From an uncultured Clostridia bacterium (GTDB lineage: Bacteria > Bacillota > Clostridia > TANB77 > CAG-508): a DNA stretch of 14,647 nucleotides. Both the position numbers and the translations under genes were made by a program. Under the pieces are notes generated by a model. It was not told the DNA's origin and made no database searches. It saw only the letters and a program-made list of their open reading frames with translations. Each line of letters starts with the position of its first letter. Position 1 is the stretch's first letter. Positions 1-5,036 of this stretch are shown here, in pieces. The stretch covers positions 17,448 through 32,094 of the forward strand of contig CAPBNZ010000011.1 of assembly GCA_948585895.1 (NCBI GenBank), in the 5' to 3' direction.

Positions 1-115
1 TTATTTTTATATATTATTTATCCGTGTTTATAAATCTTTTATGTTTTTTCTCTCTATTTCGTATATATTTTTCCTATTTTCACATATTTCGACATTTTTC
101 TTTGTCTGTTTTTAT

Positions 116-121
116 TATAAT
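116..121 (+). promoter_or_regulatory. -10 box (TATAAT) ahead of the 49-aa ORF
   Basis: A perfect TATAAT lies 33 bases before the ATG at 155. No good -35 box is seen at 16-18 bases; the nearest TTGACA-like hexamer (TCGACA, 89-94) is 21 bases away, which is too far. The -10 assignment therefore rests on sequence match and position alone. Confidence 0.4.
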
Positions 122-154
122 GTTTATGATACAAAAGAAAAGGAGGGAAACAAA

Positions 155-304
155 ATGAATCATATCACTGGAGATATTATTGGGGATATTCACGTTACAG
201 TCTGTAAATCTGCTGAAGGAAAAGAATTTTTCTATCTTCAAGCAGATAATAAAAATTTATTACCTGTTCTTGATTTTTTAGAAACTCAATTAAACAATTA
301 TTAA
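155..304 (+). CDS. Small hypothetical protein, 49 aa
   Basis: Unrecognised short protein beginning MNHITGDIIGD and ending TQLNNY. The reading frame is open from further upstream (ATG at 41), but the ATG at 155 is chosen because a strong AGGAGG (141-146) sits 8 bases before it, and because the upstream extension is Phe/Ile-rich low-complexity sequence typical of untranslated AT-rich DNA. No transmembrane segment, signal peptide or metal-binding motif is seen in the 49-aa form. The beginning alternates short hydrophobic and polar residues (likely strand), the end is a short amphipathic helix. It stands alone, with about 540 bp of non-coding DNA after it. Real translation is likely from the ribosome binding site, but no function can be given. 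Confidence 0.6.
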   Translation: MNHITGDIIGDIHVTVCKSAEGKEFFYLQADNKNLLPVLDFLETQLNNY

Positions 305-549
305 AGTAGAATGTAAATAACAATTATTGTAAGAATTGATAAAACTATATTATAGTATATCATAATATTAAAGCTTTGAAAGTGTTGGTATAACTAAATT
401 TTTAATAAAACAATCTATAACATCTTTACGTCAAATGCAACATAGAATAATAAATTATACCTTGCAATCTAGTATTAGACTAGATACAACACCCCCACTT
501 TATAAAACAAATAAAGAATAATGTAATATTTTACAATTAATATGTTAAT

Positions 550-582
550 GAATAGAGATAAGACTTTCTATCTCCTCTATTC
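550..582. repeat. Hairpin GAATAGAG/CTCTATTC
   Basis: Eight-base perfect inverted repeat (550-557 and 575-582) around a 17-base loop. It lies 24 bases before a second, GC-rich hairpin. There is no T-run after it, so it is not a standard terminator. The two adjacent hairpins could be the folded part of one RNA. Confidence 0.4.
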
Positions 583-605
583 AAAAGTATGAGCTTAACA
601 CATAA

Positions 606-630
606 CCCCCCGTAGTTCACAGCTACGGGG
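606..630. repeat. GC-rich hairpin CCCCGTAG/CTACGGGG
   Basis: Eight-base perfect stem with a 7-base loop, followed by GAGCTTT. It is strikingly GC-rich for this very AT-rich DNA. The following bases are only weakly T-rich, so it is a poor intrinsic terminator. Hairpins of this style, ending in GGGGAG, occur near the right ends of IS200/IS605-type elements and in the RNA that partners TnpB. No transposase or TnpB is present here, so a decayed element end is only a suggestion. Confidence 0.4.
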
Positions 631-825
631 AGCTTTGTATTTATGTACATTTTCTATAATCTCTATCAGTAGAAGAATTCTATCAATTACAATAGCAACT
701 GACTATTATTGGTTTCCGCTTCTAATACTACTATTGATAATAATTTAATATTAAACGTATCAAACAGCCAAACAACAGATACTACTAAACAAAAACCAGA
801 AAAACTTTTGATTTTTCCTATATAA

Positions 826-866
826 CAAAAAAGAAACAAATTAGAACTTAACCTAATCTGTTTCTT
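826..866 (-). terminator. Intrinsic terminator of the 60-aa gene
   Basis: The arms 853-866 and 831-844 form a 14-base stem on the minus strand with one G-U pair and an 8-base loop, followed by a run of six T (A at 827-832 on the plus strand). The stop codon of the 60-aa gene (848-850) lies in the loop, so gene and terminator overlap. Confidence 0.75.
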
Positions 867-1030
867 ATCTTGTTATAATCACCTTCTTTTATATCTTTTA
901 TTATTTCTTCTAAATACACTCTTTCTTTATCCTTATAATTTTCTTTCATTATACTTGCATACTGTAGGGCAGAATAGTAATCTTTATATTCCATACAAGC
1001 CTTTATTCTTTTTATATCTTTTTCAAACAT
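848..1030 (-). CDS. Small helical hypothetical protein, 60 aa
   Basis: Unrecognised 60-aa protein rich in Lys, Glu, Tyr and Ile. Residues about 3-55 read as two or three amphipathic helices (DIKRIKACMEYKDYYSALQY, then KERVYLEEIIKDIKEGDY), reminiscent of a single TPR-like helix pair. That is a shape guess, not a family assignment. ATG at 1030 is supported by AAAGGACG about 6 bases upstream. It has its own promoter (1058-1086) and terminator (826-866), which argues that it is a real gene. It is divergent from the XRE regulator at 1149 and shares a palindromic control region with it, so regulation by that repressor is likely. Confidence 0.65.
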   Translation of the reverse strand: MFEKDIKRIKACMEYKDYYSALQYASIMKENYKDKERVYLEEIIKDIKEGDYNKIRNRLG

Positions 1031-1057
1031 TTTAACGTCCTTTTACATTTTTTATAA

Positions 1058-1086
1058 ATTATAACACTTTTATTGTTTTGTTGCAA
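1058..1086 (-). promoter_or_regulatory. Promoter of the 60-aa gene
   Basis: Reads TTGCAA, 17 bases, TATAAT on the minus strand (-35 at 1081-1086, -10 at 1058-1063). The -35 hexamer is itself a palindrome and forms the left half of the 17-bp inverted repeat at 1081-1097. Confidence 0.75.
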
Positions 1087-1097
1087 GTTTCTTGCAA
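1081..1097. promoter_or_regulatory. 17-bp perfect palindrome, candidate operator
   Basis: TTGCAAG-TTT-CTTGCAA, a perfect 7+7 inverted repeat. It covers the -35 boxes of both divergent promoters, a position where a bound dimer would block both. The likely binder is the XRE repressor encoded at 1149-1385; this is inference from position. A half-site CTTGCAA also occurs at 461-467. Confidence 0.6.
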
Positions 1098-1109
1098 TCC
1101 TATCATAAT
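1081..1109 (+). promoter_or_regulatory. Promoter of the XRE gene at 1149
   Basis: TTGCAA (1081-1086), 17 bases, CATAAT (1104-1109). The -35 box is the same six bases used by the divergent promoter. A competing candidate is the extended -10 TG-T-GATAAT at 1122-1130, but it would start transcription inside or next to the ribosome binding site. Confidence 0.5.
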
Positions 1110-1148
1110 TACTGTCATATTTGTGATAATAATTGTGAGGTGTTTATT

Positions 1149-1385
1149 GTGATTGGAACTATATTAAAAAATATGAGATTATCTGCTAATCTTACACAAA
1201 AAGAATTAGCTGAAAAATTAAATTTAGCTGATAATACTATTTCTAGCTATGAGAGAGAAAATAGTCAAGCTGATTTCGATACCATTTTAAGAATTGCAAA
1301 AATATGCAATTATGAATTTAAAATTATTGATAAAAATAATAATTTACTAGATATCAAAGATATGTCTAAAGAAATGGATTTTTAG
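1149..1385 (+). CDS. XRE-family HTH transcriptional regulator, 78 aa
   Basis: Small DNA-binding protein with a Cro/CI-type helix-turn-helix: ILKNMRLSANLTQKELAEKLNLADNTISSYERE fills about residues 4-36, with the TQKELAEKL and NTISSYERE helices characteristic of the fold. After the domain there is a short tail (FKIIDKNNNLLDIK) that resembles a dimerisation strand pair. The frame is open from 1092, but GTG at 1149 is preferred: GAGGTG (1137-1142) lies 6 bases upstream, and the HTH starts right after it, while the upstream extension is Cys/His-rich and lies over the promoter. It is divergent from the 60-aa gene. Likely an autorepressor acting at the palindrome 1081-1097. The type is typical of phage-like or mobile elements. 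Confidence 0.8.
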   Translation: MIGTILKNMRLSANLTQKELAEKLNLADNTISSYERENSQADFDTILRIAKICNYEFKIIDKNNNLLDIKDMSKEMDF

Positions 1386-1473
1386 AAGGAAACTAGCATC
1401 AAAACTGATAATTCATTTATTTTTCTTTTATTATTTATTTTAGAAGCTTCTGAATTAAAAATCTATTTCATTA

Positions 1474-1489
1474 GTTTTTTATGAGAAAC
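1474..1489. promoter_or_regulatory. Operator-like 16-mer, copy 1
   Basis: GTTTTTTATGAGAAAC matches the perfect palindrome at 1980-1995 in 15 of 16 bases. It lies just beyond the terminator of the XRE gene at 1525, so the two copies bracket the two-gene unit. Confidence 0.4.
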
Positions 1490-1497
1490 CTATTACG

Positions 1498-1539
1498 AAA
1501 ATAAAAAATACACTACTAATAAAATCAATAATGTATTTT
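1498..1539 (-). terminator. Intrinsic terminator of the 59-aa/XRE operon
   Basis: On the minus strand the arms 1525-1539 and 1505-1519 form a 15-base stem (including several G-U pairs) with a 5-base loop, followed by T-rich sequence. It overlaps the stop codon of the XRE gene. Confidence 0.7.
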
Positions 1540-1725
1540 ATACAATTCTTCTACCCTTACTTTTAATGCTAGTGCTATCATTACAAGTGTATCTATCGTC
1601 GGTCTTGTTTCTCCTCTTTCTATTTTACTTAAATGCCCTTTTGACAATTTAGTCAATTTTGTTAATTCTGTAATCGTTATCTTCTTGCTTTTCCTTATCT
1701 CTCTTATCAATATTTCTACTCTCAT
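1525..1725 (-). CDS. XRE-family HTH regulator, 66 aa
   Basis: Compact single-domain Cro/CI-type regulator. Residues about 5-60 give the whole HTH domain: IREIRKSKKITITELTKLT, then KLSKGHLSKIERGETRPTIDTLVMIALALKVRVEELY. The SKGHLSKIERGE-RPTIDTL stretch is the classic SinR/XRE recognition-helix region. ATG at 1725 has GAGGGA 8 bases upstream. It follows the 59-aa gene by 39 bases on the same strand and shares its terminator, so they form a two-gene unit. Two near-identical 16-bp operator-like sites flank the unit (1474-1489, 1980-1995), fitting autoregulation. It is not closely similar to the other XRE protein at 1149. Confidence 0.85.
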   Translation of the reverse strand: MRVEILIREIRKSKKITITELTKLTKLSKGHLSKIERGETRPTIDTLVMIALALKVRVEELYKIHY

Positions 1726-1764
1726 AAAAATCCCTCATCTTTAGTATTCACATTCATTTGATTT

Positions 1765-1944
1765 TTATGAAAGTTTCTCTTTTAATTTTTCAAAGGACTT
1801 GGCGTTCATGTGAAACATTAATGTATTAGCACTAAATAAGCAATTGTCAAAAGCATATTTATCCCAATCCTCTTTTGTAAGATTTTTATTTTCTTTCATT
1901 TTTTCCTTTAAAATATTTTTACTTCTATTATAATAATTGTTCAT
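1765..1944 (-). CDS. Small hypothetical protein, 59 aa
   Basis: Short gene that size-limited gene finding can miss. It begins MNNYYNRSKNIL, contains LTKEDWDKYAFDNCLFSANTLMFHM and ends EKLKEKLS. It is predicted to be all-helical and charged. ATG at 1944 is supported by AAGGAGATGG 5-10 bases upstream. It lies 39 bases before the XRE gene at 1525-1725 in the same direction, so it is probably co-transcribed and may be the regulator's partner or antirepressor (inference from the pairing only). I do not recognise a family. Codon use and composition resemble the neighbours. Confidence 0.65.
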   Translation of the reverse strand: MNNYYNRSKNILKEKMKENKNLTKEDWDKYAFDNCLFSANTLMFHMNAKSFEKLKEKLS

Positions 1945-1962
1945 ACTACCATCTCCTTTTTG

Positions 1963-1971
1963 ATGATAGCA
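1963..1971 (-). promoter_or_regulatory. Extended -10 promoter of the 59-aa/XRE operon
   Basis: Minus strand TG-C-TATCAT ends 18 bases before the start codon at 1944. No convincing -35 box is visible, which is normal for extended -10 promoters. The palindrome at 1980-1995 sits directly upstream, where a -35 would be. Confidence 0.45.
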
Positions 1972-1979
1972 TGTATCTG

Positions 1980-1995
1980 GTTTCTTATGAGAAAC
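1980..1995. promoter_or_regulatory. 16-bp palindrome GTTTCT-TATG-AGAAAC, candidate operator
   Basis: Perfect 6+6 inverted repeat directly upstream of the extended -10 of the 59-aa/XRE unit. It recurs with 15 of 16 bases identical at 1474-1489 beyond the far end of the unit. The best candidate binder is the XRE protein at 1525-1725. Confidence 0.55.
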
Positions 1996-2001
1996 TAAAA
2001 C

Positions 2002-2046
2002 AAAAAAAGAGAAGAAGTCTTATACAACTTGTCTTGCTCTTTTTTA
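2002..2046. terminator. Possible bidirectional terminator
   Basis: Outer arms AAAAAAGAG and CTCTTTTTT with a partly paired interior, giving A-runs and T-runs on both sides. It lies upstream of the 59-aa gene. The roughly 200 bases between it and the tRNA terminator hold only hydrophobic, Lys-rich open frames on both strands without ribosome binding sites, which I do not call as genes. Confidence 0.4.
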
Positions 2047-2249
2047 TCTTTTTAAACTTCTTTAAACCAGTATTAACATACATTACCATTTCATGTATTT
2101 TCTCTTTCGAACTCAAGTATATATCCCTTATCAACGCTATATTAAGTAAAAATATAAGAATCCTTAAAAACAATTCGCTGAAAATATTGAACTTATACAA
2201 ATCTAGTTTGAATTTTTGTTCTGAAAAAAAATTGATACAAAAGTGAATA

Positions 2250-2306
2250 ATAAAACTCACAATCAACCGAAGTCATTGTATACTTTGACTTACGGACGCT
2301 TGTGAG
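2250..2306 (-). terminator. Stem-loop terminator after tRNA-Met
   Basis: Ten bases after the encoded CCA, the minus strand folds with an outer stem CTCACAA/TTGTGAG (2300-2306/2256-2262) and an inner stem of CCG plus AAGTCA with TGACTTCGG (2295-2286/2275-2267). TTTTATTATT follows. Position and T-rich tail fit termination of the tRNA transcript. Confidence 0.6.
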
Positions 2307-2316
2307 CTTAGAAAAT

Positions 2317-2393
2317 TGGTAGCGAAGATGTGATTCGAACACATGACCCTTCGGGTATGAACCGAATGCTCTAGCCAACTGAGCTACTTCGCC
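2317..2393 (-). tRNA. tRNA-Met (CAT), elongator type
   Basis: Complete 77-base cloverleaf. The acceptor stem is GGCGAAG/CTTCGCT (first pair G-U), the D arm GCTC/GAGC, the anticodon stem TTCGG/CCGAA with loop TTCATAC (anticodon CAT), and the T arm ATGTG-TTCGAAT-CACAT. The discriminator is A and CCA is encoded. A paired position 1-72 argues against initiator tRNA. The loop and neighbouring bases match elongator tRNA-Met of Bacillus closely; a lysidine-modified tRNA-Ile cannot be wholly excluded but fits less well. Confidence 0.93.
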
Positions 2394-2412
2394 ATATCAT
2401 ATGACGTTATTT

Positions 2413-2441
2413 ATTATAAAGGTAGTTTTTCCATTTGTCAA
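2413..2441 (-). promoter_or_regulatory. Consensus promoter of tRNA-Met
   Basis: On the minus strand it reads TTGACA, exactly 17 bases, TATAAT: a perfect housekeeping sigma-factor promoter. The -10 ends 19 bases before the tRNA 5' end. Such full-consensus promoters are typical of stable-RNA genes. Confidence 0.9.
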
Positions 2442-2445
2442 GATA

Positions 2446-2477
2446 AAAATACAAGAAAGTTAAATTTCTTGTATTTT
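2446..2477 (-). terminator. Terminator of the 133-aa gene
   Basis: A 13-base perfect stem (2446-2458/2465-2477) with a 6-base loop and T-runs on both strands. It overlaps the stop codon of the 133-aa gene and separates it from the tRNA promoter just downstream. Confidence 0.75.
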
Positions 2478-2861
2478 TTCTGTATCCTTCTCTTTACCTT
2501 TCTTACTATTTTCTCCTGTATTTTTTTGACGTTCTTCCATTTTTTCGACTTTTATGGCGTTCTGTAACCCTTTTTTCTTTACTTCTGCTGATTTTACCAA
2601 AGGGGCATCTACAACTGTTAACTTTTTCATGAATGCTTCCACACTTTTGGTTGTATCCATCAAAGCTTTTTTTTCTTCATCTGATACTTCATCTGTTGAA
2701 TATTCTGAAAGTATTTTTTTAAGATTTTCTTCTTGTGTCTCTGGTTCTTCTTCAGATGGCTCTAAATATCCGCCTAATACCTTTCCTACTGATTCACCTT
2801 TTTCAACAAATTCTTCTACTCCTTTATTTTTCTCATTATTGTTTTCAATCTTTTCCTTCAT
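2460..2861 (-). CDS. Highly charged hypothetical protein, 133 aa
   Basis: Unrecognised protein made mostly of Glu, Lys, Asp, Ser and Thr. Residues 1-60 are acidic (EPSEEEPETQEENLKK), residues about 60-100 form the most ordered helical part (EEKKALMDTTKSVEAFMKKL-VVDAPLVKSAEVKKKGL), and the last 30 are Lys/Glu repeats (KKGKEKDTEKIQEI). No signal peptide or membrane helix. It is likely largely disordered, with a central helix. ATG at 2861 has GAGGTG 6 bases upstream, a clear promoter at 2924-2953 and its own terminator, so it is an independent gene. Neighbours give no clue to function. Confidence 0.7.
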   Translation of the reverse strand: MKEKIENNNEKNKGVEEFVEKGESVGKVLGGYLEPSEEEPETQEENLKKILSEYSTDEVSDEEKKALMDTTKSVEAFMKKLTVVDAPLVKSAEVKKKGLQNAIKVEKMEERQKNTGENSKKGKEKDTEKIQEI

Positions 2862-2923
2862 ATTTCACCTCAAATCCAGACTTCTCTTTATCTTTTCTTT
2901 TTAATTTTCAATCTTATATTTTT

Positions 2924-2953
2924 ATTATAACATAAAAGAGCCTGAAAAATCAA
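2924..2953 (-). promoter_or_regulatory. Promoter of the 133-aa gene
   Basis: TTGATT, 18 bases, TATAAT on the minus strand, with an additional TG one base before the -10 (extended -10, TG-T-TATAAT). Confidence 0.65.
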
Positions 2954-2989
2954 GCTCCCCTACTTTTTTTATAACTTGTTATTTTTCAG
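2942..2989. repeat. Stem-loop CTGAAAAAT/ATTTTTCAG
   Basis: Nine-base perfect inverted repeat (2942-2950/2981-2989), extended inward by CAAG/CTTG after a 2-base bulge. It lies between the dehydrogenase stop (3073) and the next promoter, overlapping that promoter's -35. It may help end the dehydrogenase transcript, although no T-run follows. Confidence 0.35.
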
Positions 2990-3072
2990 ACCTTCTTGTA
3001 GTTCTTATTTGGATGTTCAAAGAAAAACTCCACCATTGAACCAATGCTACTTTCTTAAGTTGTTATCATTTC

Positions 3073-4137
3073 CTATTCAATCGTAAATTTATAATTCAAT
3101 TCACCCATTTCTTCTGTTGGAACGTAACCTGGTTTTGCCTTTATTACATCTGGAATTCTATTGATAACAGTAGCACAAGTTAATTCTACTGTAGCTGGTC
3201 TGTTAATAATTAATGTTGTATCTGGTTCTCCTATCACTGTCCACTCATTTTTGTCAAAGTCTTCTTTGGAATATACTTTTCCTATACATTCACTTTCAAT
3301 GGTAATTCCTTGTTCTGTTTCTGTTGTAACTACTGCACTCATTCCTGTTGCCATTCCTGCTTTTACTGTTATACCTAGAGTAGATGATTCAATATCTTCT
3401 GTATGCGTTTGTGGTACTGTTTTTTGTGTTTGACTTTTTACTTTTAATCCTAATTTGGCACATAGCCATCCATTCACATTCCACATATAAGATGGTAGAT
3501 ATTCTCCTTTATCTATTAAATCTTTTCTTTCTTCATCTGAAATCCTATCAACAGATGCCACTTGCTTATCAAATTCTTCTAAAGATAGTCCTGCACCATG
3601 TGCTTTTGCTAAAGCAATTCCATAGTCTTCTACATTATAACTAGAACTTCCCTTTATTTTCTTTATTGTTTGTGTAGAACCTACTATACTTGAAATTAAT
3701 TGCCCCCAATAGATATCTTGATATCCACTTCCTGTTATTGTACAGCCTGTTTTCTTTGCCATATCATCTATTCTTTTTGTTACTTCAGGATTTGAATTCA
3801 TTGGATAAAATGCTTCTTCACATGTTGTAATAGCATTTACTCCCAATTTTGCACATAACATTAAAGCTTCTTCTACATCACGAATTAAACTCATCGTAGT
3901 TACAATGGCTATATCTGGTTTGGTTTCCTTCATCATGTTTTCCGCTTCTTCTAAAGAAACCACTTTTACACCTTTATTTTCTATGCCCATTATCTCACCA
4001 ATATCTTTTCCTATTACATCTGGGTTTACATCAATCGCTCCTACGATTTCAGCCCCCTTCTCATATGCATATCTCATGGTGTATACACTCATTTTACCAG
4101 TTCCATATTGAACTACTCTAATTTTTTTATCCACCCA
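3073..4137 (-). CDS. ord: 2,4-diaminopentanoate dehydrogenase (DapB-like), 354 aa
   Basis: NAD(P)-dependent oxidative deaminase that converts 2,4-diaminopentanoate to 2-amino-4-oxopentanoate plus ammonia in clostridial ornithine fermentation. The N-terminal Rossmann motif is seen at once (VVQYGTGKM, residues 7-15, then GAEIVGAIDVNPDVIGKDIGE), followed by the family signatures ATCEEAFYP-like TTCEEAFYP, TGSGYQD and SSYNVEDYGIALA-AHGAGL. The whole chain follows the clostridial Ord pattern, and the length fits the family. The frame is open to 4143, but GTG at 4137 is chosen: AAGGAG lies about 9 bases upstream and the result, MDKKIRVVQYG, is the usual beginning. The other ornithine genes (oraS/oraE, ortA/ortB) are not nearby. 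The assignment to this subfamily rather than another DapB-fold reductase is good but not certain. Confidence 0.85.
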   Translation of the reverse strand, partial: WVDKKIRVVQYGTGKMSVYTMRYAYEKGAEIVGAIDVNPDVIGKDIGEIMGIENKGVKVVSLEEAENMMKETKPDIAIVTTMSLIRDVEEALMLCAKLGVNAITTCEEAFYPMNSNPEVTKRIDDMAKKTGCTITGSGYQDIYWGQLISSIVGSTQTIKKIKGSSSYNVEDYGIALAKAHGAGLSLEEFDKQVASVDRISDEERKDLIDKGEYLPSYMWNVNGWLCAKLGLKVKSQTQKTVPQTHTEDIESSTLGITVKAGMATGMSAVVTTETEQGITIESECIGKVYSKEDFDKNEWTVIGEPDTTLIINRPATVELTCATVINRIPDVIKAKPGYVPTEEMGELNYKFTIE

Positions 4138-4161
4138 AATCACTCCTTCCTACTCTTATAG

Positions 4162-4191
4162 ATTATATACTAATTTCTAAAAATTATACAA
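4162..4191 (-). promoter_or_regulatory. Promoter of the dehydrogenase gene
   Basis: TTGTAT, 18 bases, TATAAT on the minus strand, 25 bases before the GTG start. It lies directly beside the inverted-repeat element at 4200-4330, so the gene is probably transcribed on its own rather than from the upstream acetyltransferase/nucleosidase operon. Confidence 0.65.
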
Positions 4192-4199
4192 GCTCTTTT

Positions 4200-4330
4200 T
4201 TGCTGAAATGAAACAAGAGGGACAGGTCTTTTTGTTTCATGATTAAATAAAAAGTTGTCCAAAACTGTAATTTATAGAATTTTTTAAAAATGAAACAAAA
4301 AGACCTGTCCCTCTTGTTTCATTTCAGCAA
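4200..4330. mobile_element. 131-bp MITE-like element, 41-bp perfect inverted arms
   Basis: The arms 4200-4240 and 4290-4330 are exact reverse complements over 41 bases and enclose a 49-base AT-rich centre. Each arm is itself a smaller palindrome: ATGAAACAA and TTGTTTCAT flank GAGGGACAGGTCTTT, so both hairpin and cruciform forms are possible. No coding capacity. TCTTTT occurs at 4194-4199 and 4332-4337 and could be a target duplication, but these bases are common here. The right arm carries the last three codons and the TGA stop of the nucleosidase gene and would also act as a strong stem behind it. The general style resembles the GGGACAGG-type intergenic repeats seen in clostridial genomes (from memory, not checked). 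Confidence 0.75.
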
Positions 4331-5011
4331 TTCTTTTAAAATATTGGCACATCTTTTAGAAGCTAATTTTAAATTCTCCTCAAATATCCTAGCATTTTCT
4401 CCATTTGGTGTATCAGAGATACTTCTTATTCCAATAAATGGAATAGCATCTAAGTAACAAACTTGGGCAATTGCTGCACATTCCATGTCTACAACATCAG
4501 CATTGAATTTTGCACGAATTTTATCTTTCATCCACTTCTCCTTACAAAAAATGTCTCCACTTGCAATTACTCCTGTTTTTATTTGATAACTTCTTTCTGG
4601 CATAGATTCTATCACTTGTACGAATTGATTTACCAATTCCCTATTACAAATAATTTTATCTCCAATTCCTGTAATATATCCTTTACTATGACCAAATGCA
4701 GTAATATCAAAGTCATGCTGAACTACTTCTTTTCCTATTAATACATCACCTATGTTTAACATACCATTAGCAGATCCACCTACACCTAAATTGATAATAT
4801 ATTGTATAGCAAAATTATGAATCATAATTTGTGTGGTTCTTGCTGCATTTACTTTTCCAATTCCACTTTTTACTAAAACACATCTTTTCCCCTGTATTTT
4901 CCCTTTTAAAAATCTTAAATTATATATTTGCTCTACTTTTATATCTGTCATAATATTTAAAATAGCTTCTCTTTCTTCATCCATTGCTACGATTATCCCT
5001 ACTTCTTCCAT
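4319..5011 (-). CDS. mtnN: 5'-methylthioadenosine/S-adenosylhomocysteine nucleosidase, 230 aa
   Basis: Hydrolyses methylthioadenosine and S-adenosylhomocysteine to adenine plus the thio-ribose, in methionine salvage and activated-methyl recycling; cytosolic. The PNP/UDP fold is clear: GIIVAMDEE with Glu12, NLGVGGSAN (residues 74-82), SGDIF (151-155), VVDMECAAIA with Glu177 that contacts the ribose, and RSISD with catalytic Asp200. Length matches the family. The frame opens at 5047, but ATG at 5011 is preferred because AAAGGAGG lies 6 bases upstream and gives the normal MEEVGIIVAM start. It follows the GNAT gene by 25 bases, so it is probably one operon. Oddity: the final Leu-Leu-Lys and the stop lie inside the inverted-repeat element, so the natural end may have been replaced. 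Confidence 0.93.
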   Translation of the reverse strand: MEEVGIIVAMDEEREAILNIMTDIKVEQIYNLRFLKGKIQGKRCVLVKSGIGKVNAARTTQIMIHNFAIQYIINLGVGGSANGMLNIGDVLIGKEVVQHDFDITAFGHSKGYITGIGDKIICNRELVNQFVQVIESMPERSYQIKTGVIASGDIFCKEKWMKDKIRAKFNADVVDMECAAIAQVCYLDAIPFIGIRSISDTPNGENARIFEENLKLASKRCANILKELLK

Positions 5012-5036
5012 CTTATGCCTCCTTTTCTCTTTTTTT

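Larger units (their letters stand above)
305..826. other. Long non-coding stretch with hairpins
   Basis: No reading frame with a ribosome binding site is seen on either strand. The stretch contains an inverted repeat ATCTAGT/ACTAGAT (467-473/479-485), a hairpin at 550-582, a GC-rich hairpin at 606-630, and an Asn/Thr/Ser-rich open frame near 700-825 without a credible start. It looks like an AT-rich spacer or the remains of a decayed element. A small RNA is possible but not demonstrated. Confidence 0.5.

Noticed and set aside
41..154. Longer start for the 49-aa ORF, giving an 87-aa membrane-like protein
   Set aside because: The upstream part contains the -10 box and the AGGAGG of the shorter form, and the ATG at 41 has no ribosome binding site of its own.
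700..825. Asn/Ser/Thr-rich open frame ending KPEKLLIFPI
   Set aside because: No start codon with a ribosome binding site. The composition is what AT-rich non-coding DNA often gives.
305..826. CRISPR array or tandem repeats
   Set aside because: No unit recurs at regular spacing; only isolated inverted repeats are present. The same holds for the other intergenic regions.
1971..2266. Overlapping hydrophobic ORFs on both strands (91 and 93 aa)
   Set aside because: Neither has a ribosome binding site, they overlap each other in opposite directions, and they run across the hairpin at 2002-2046. Phe/Ile/Lys-rich content is what random AT-rich DNA gives.
2193..2378. 61-aa minus-strand ORF
   Set aside because: It covers the tRNA-Met gene and its terminator, so it is not a protein gene.
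2986..3036. 16-codon frame MVEFFFEHPNKNYKKV between the dehydrogenase and the 133-aa gene
   Set aside because: It vaguely resembles the beginning of winged-helix/nucleotidyltransferase proteins but is far too short and has no ribosome binding site. A decayed fragment is possible but not supportable.
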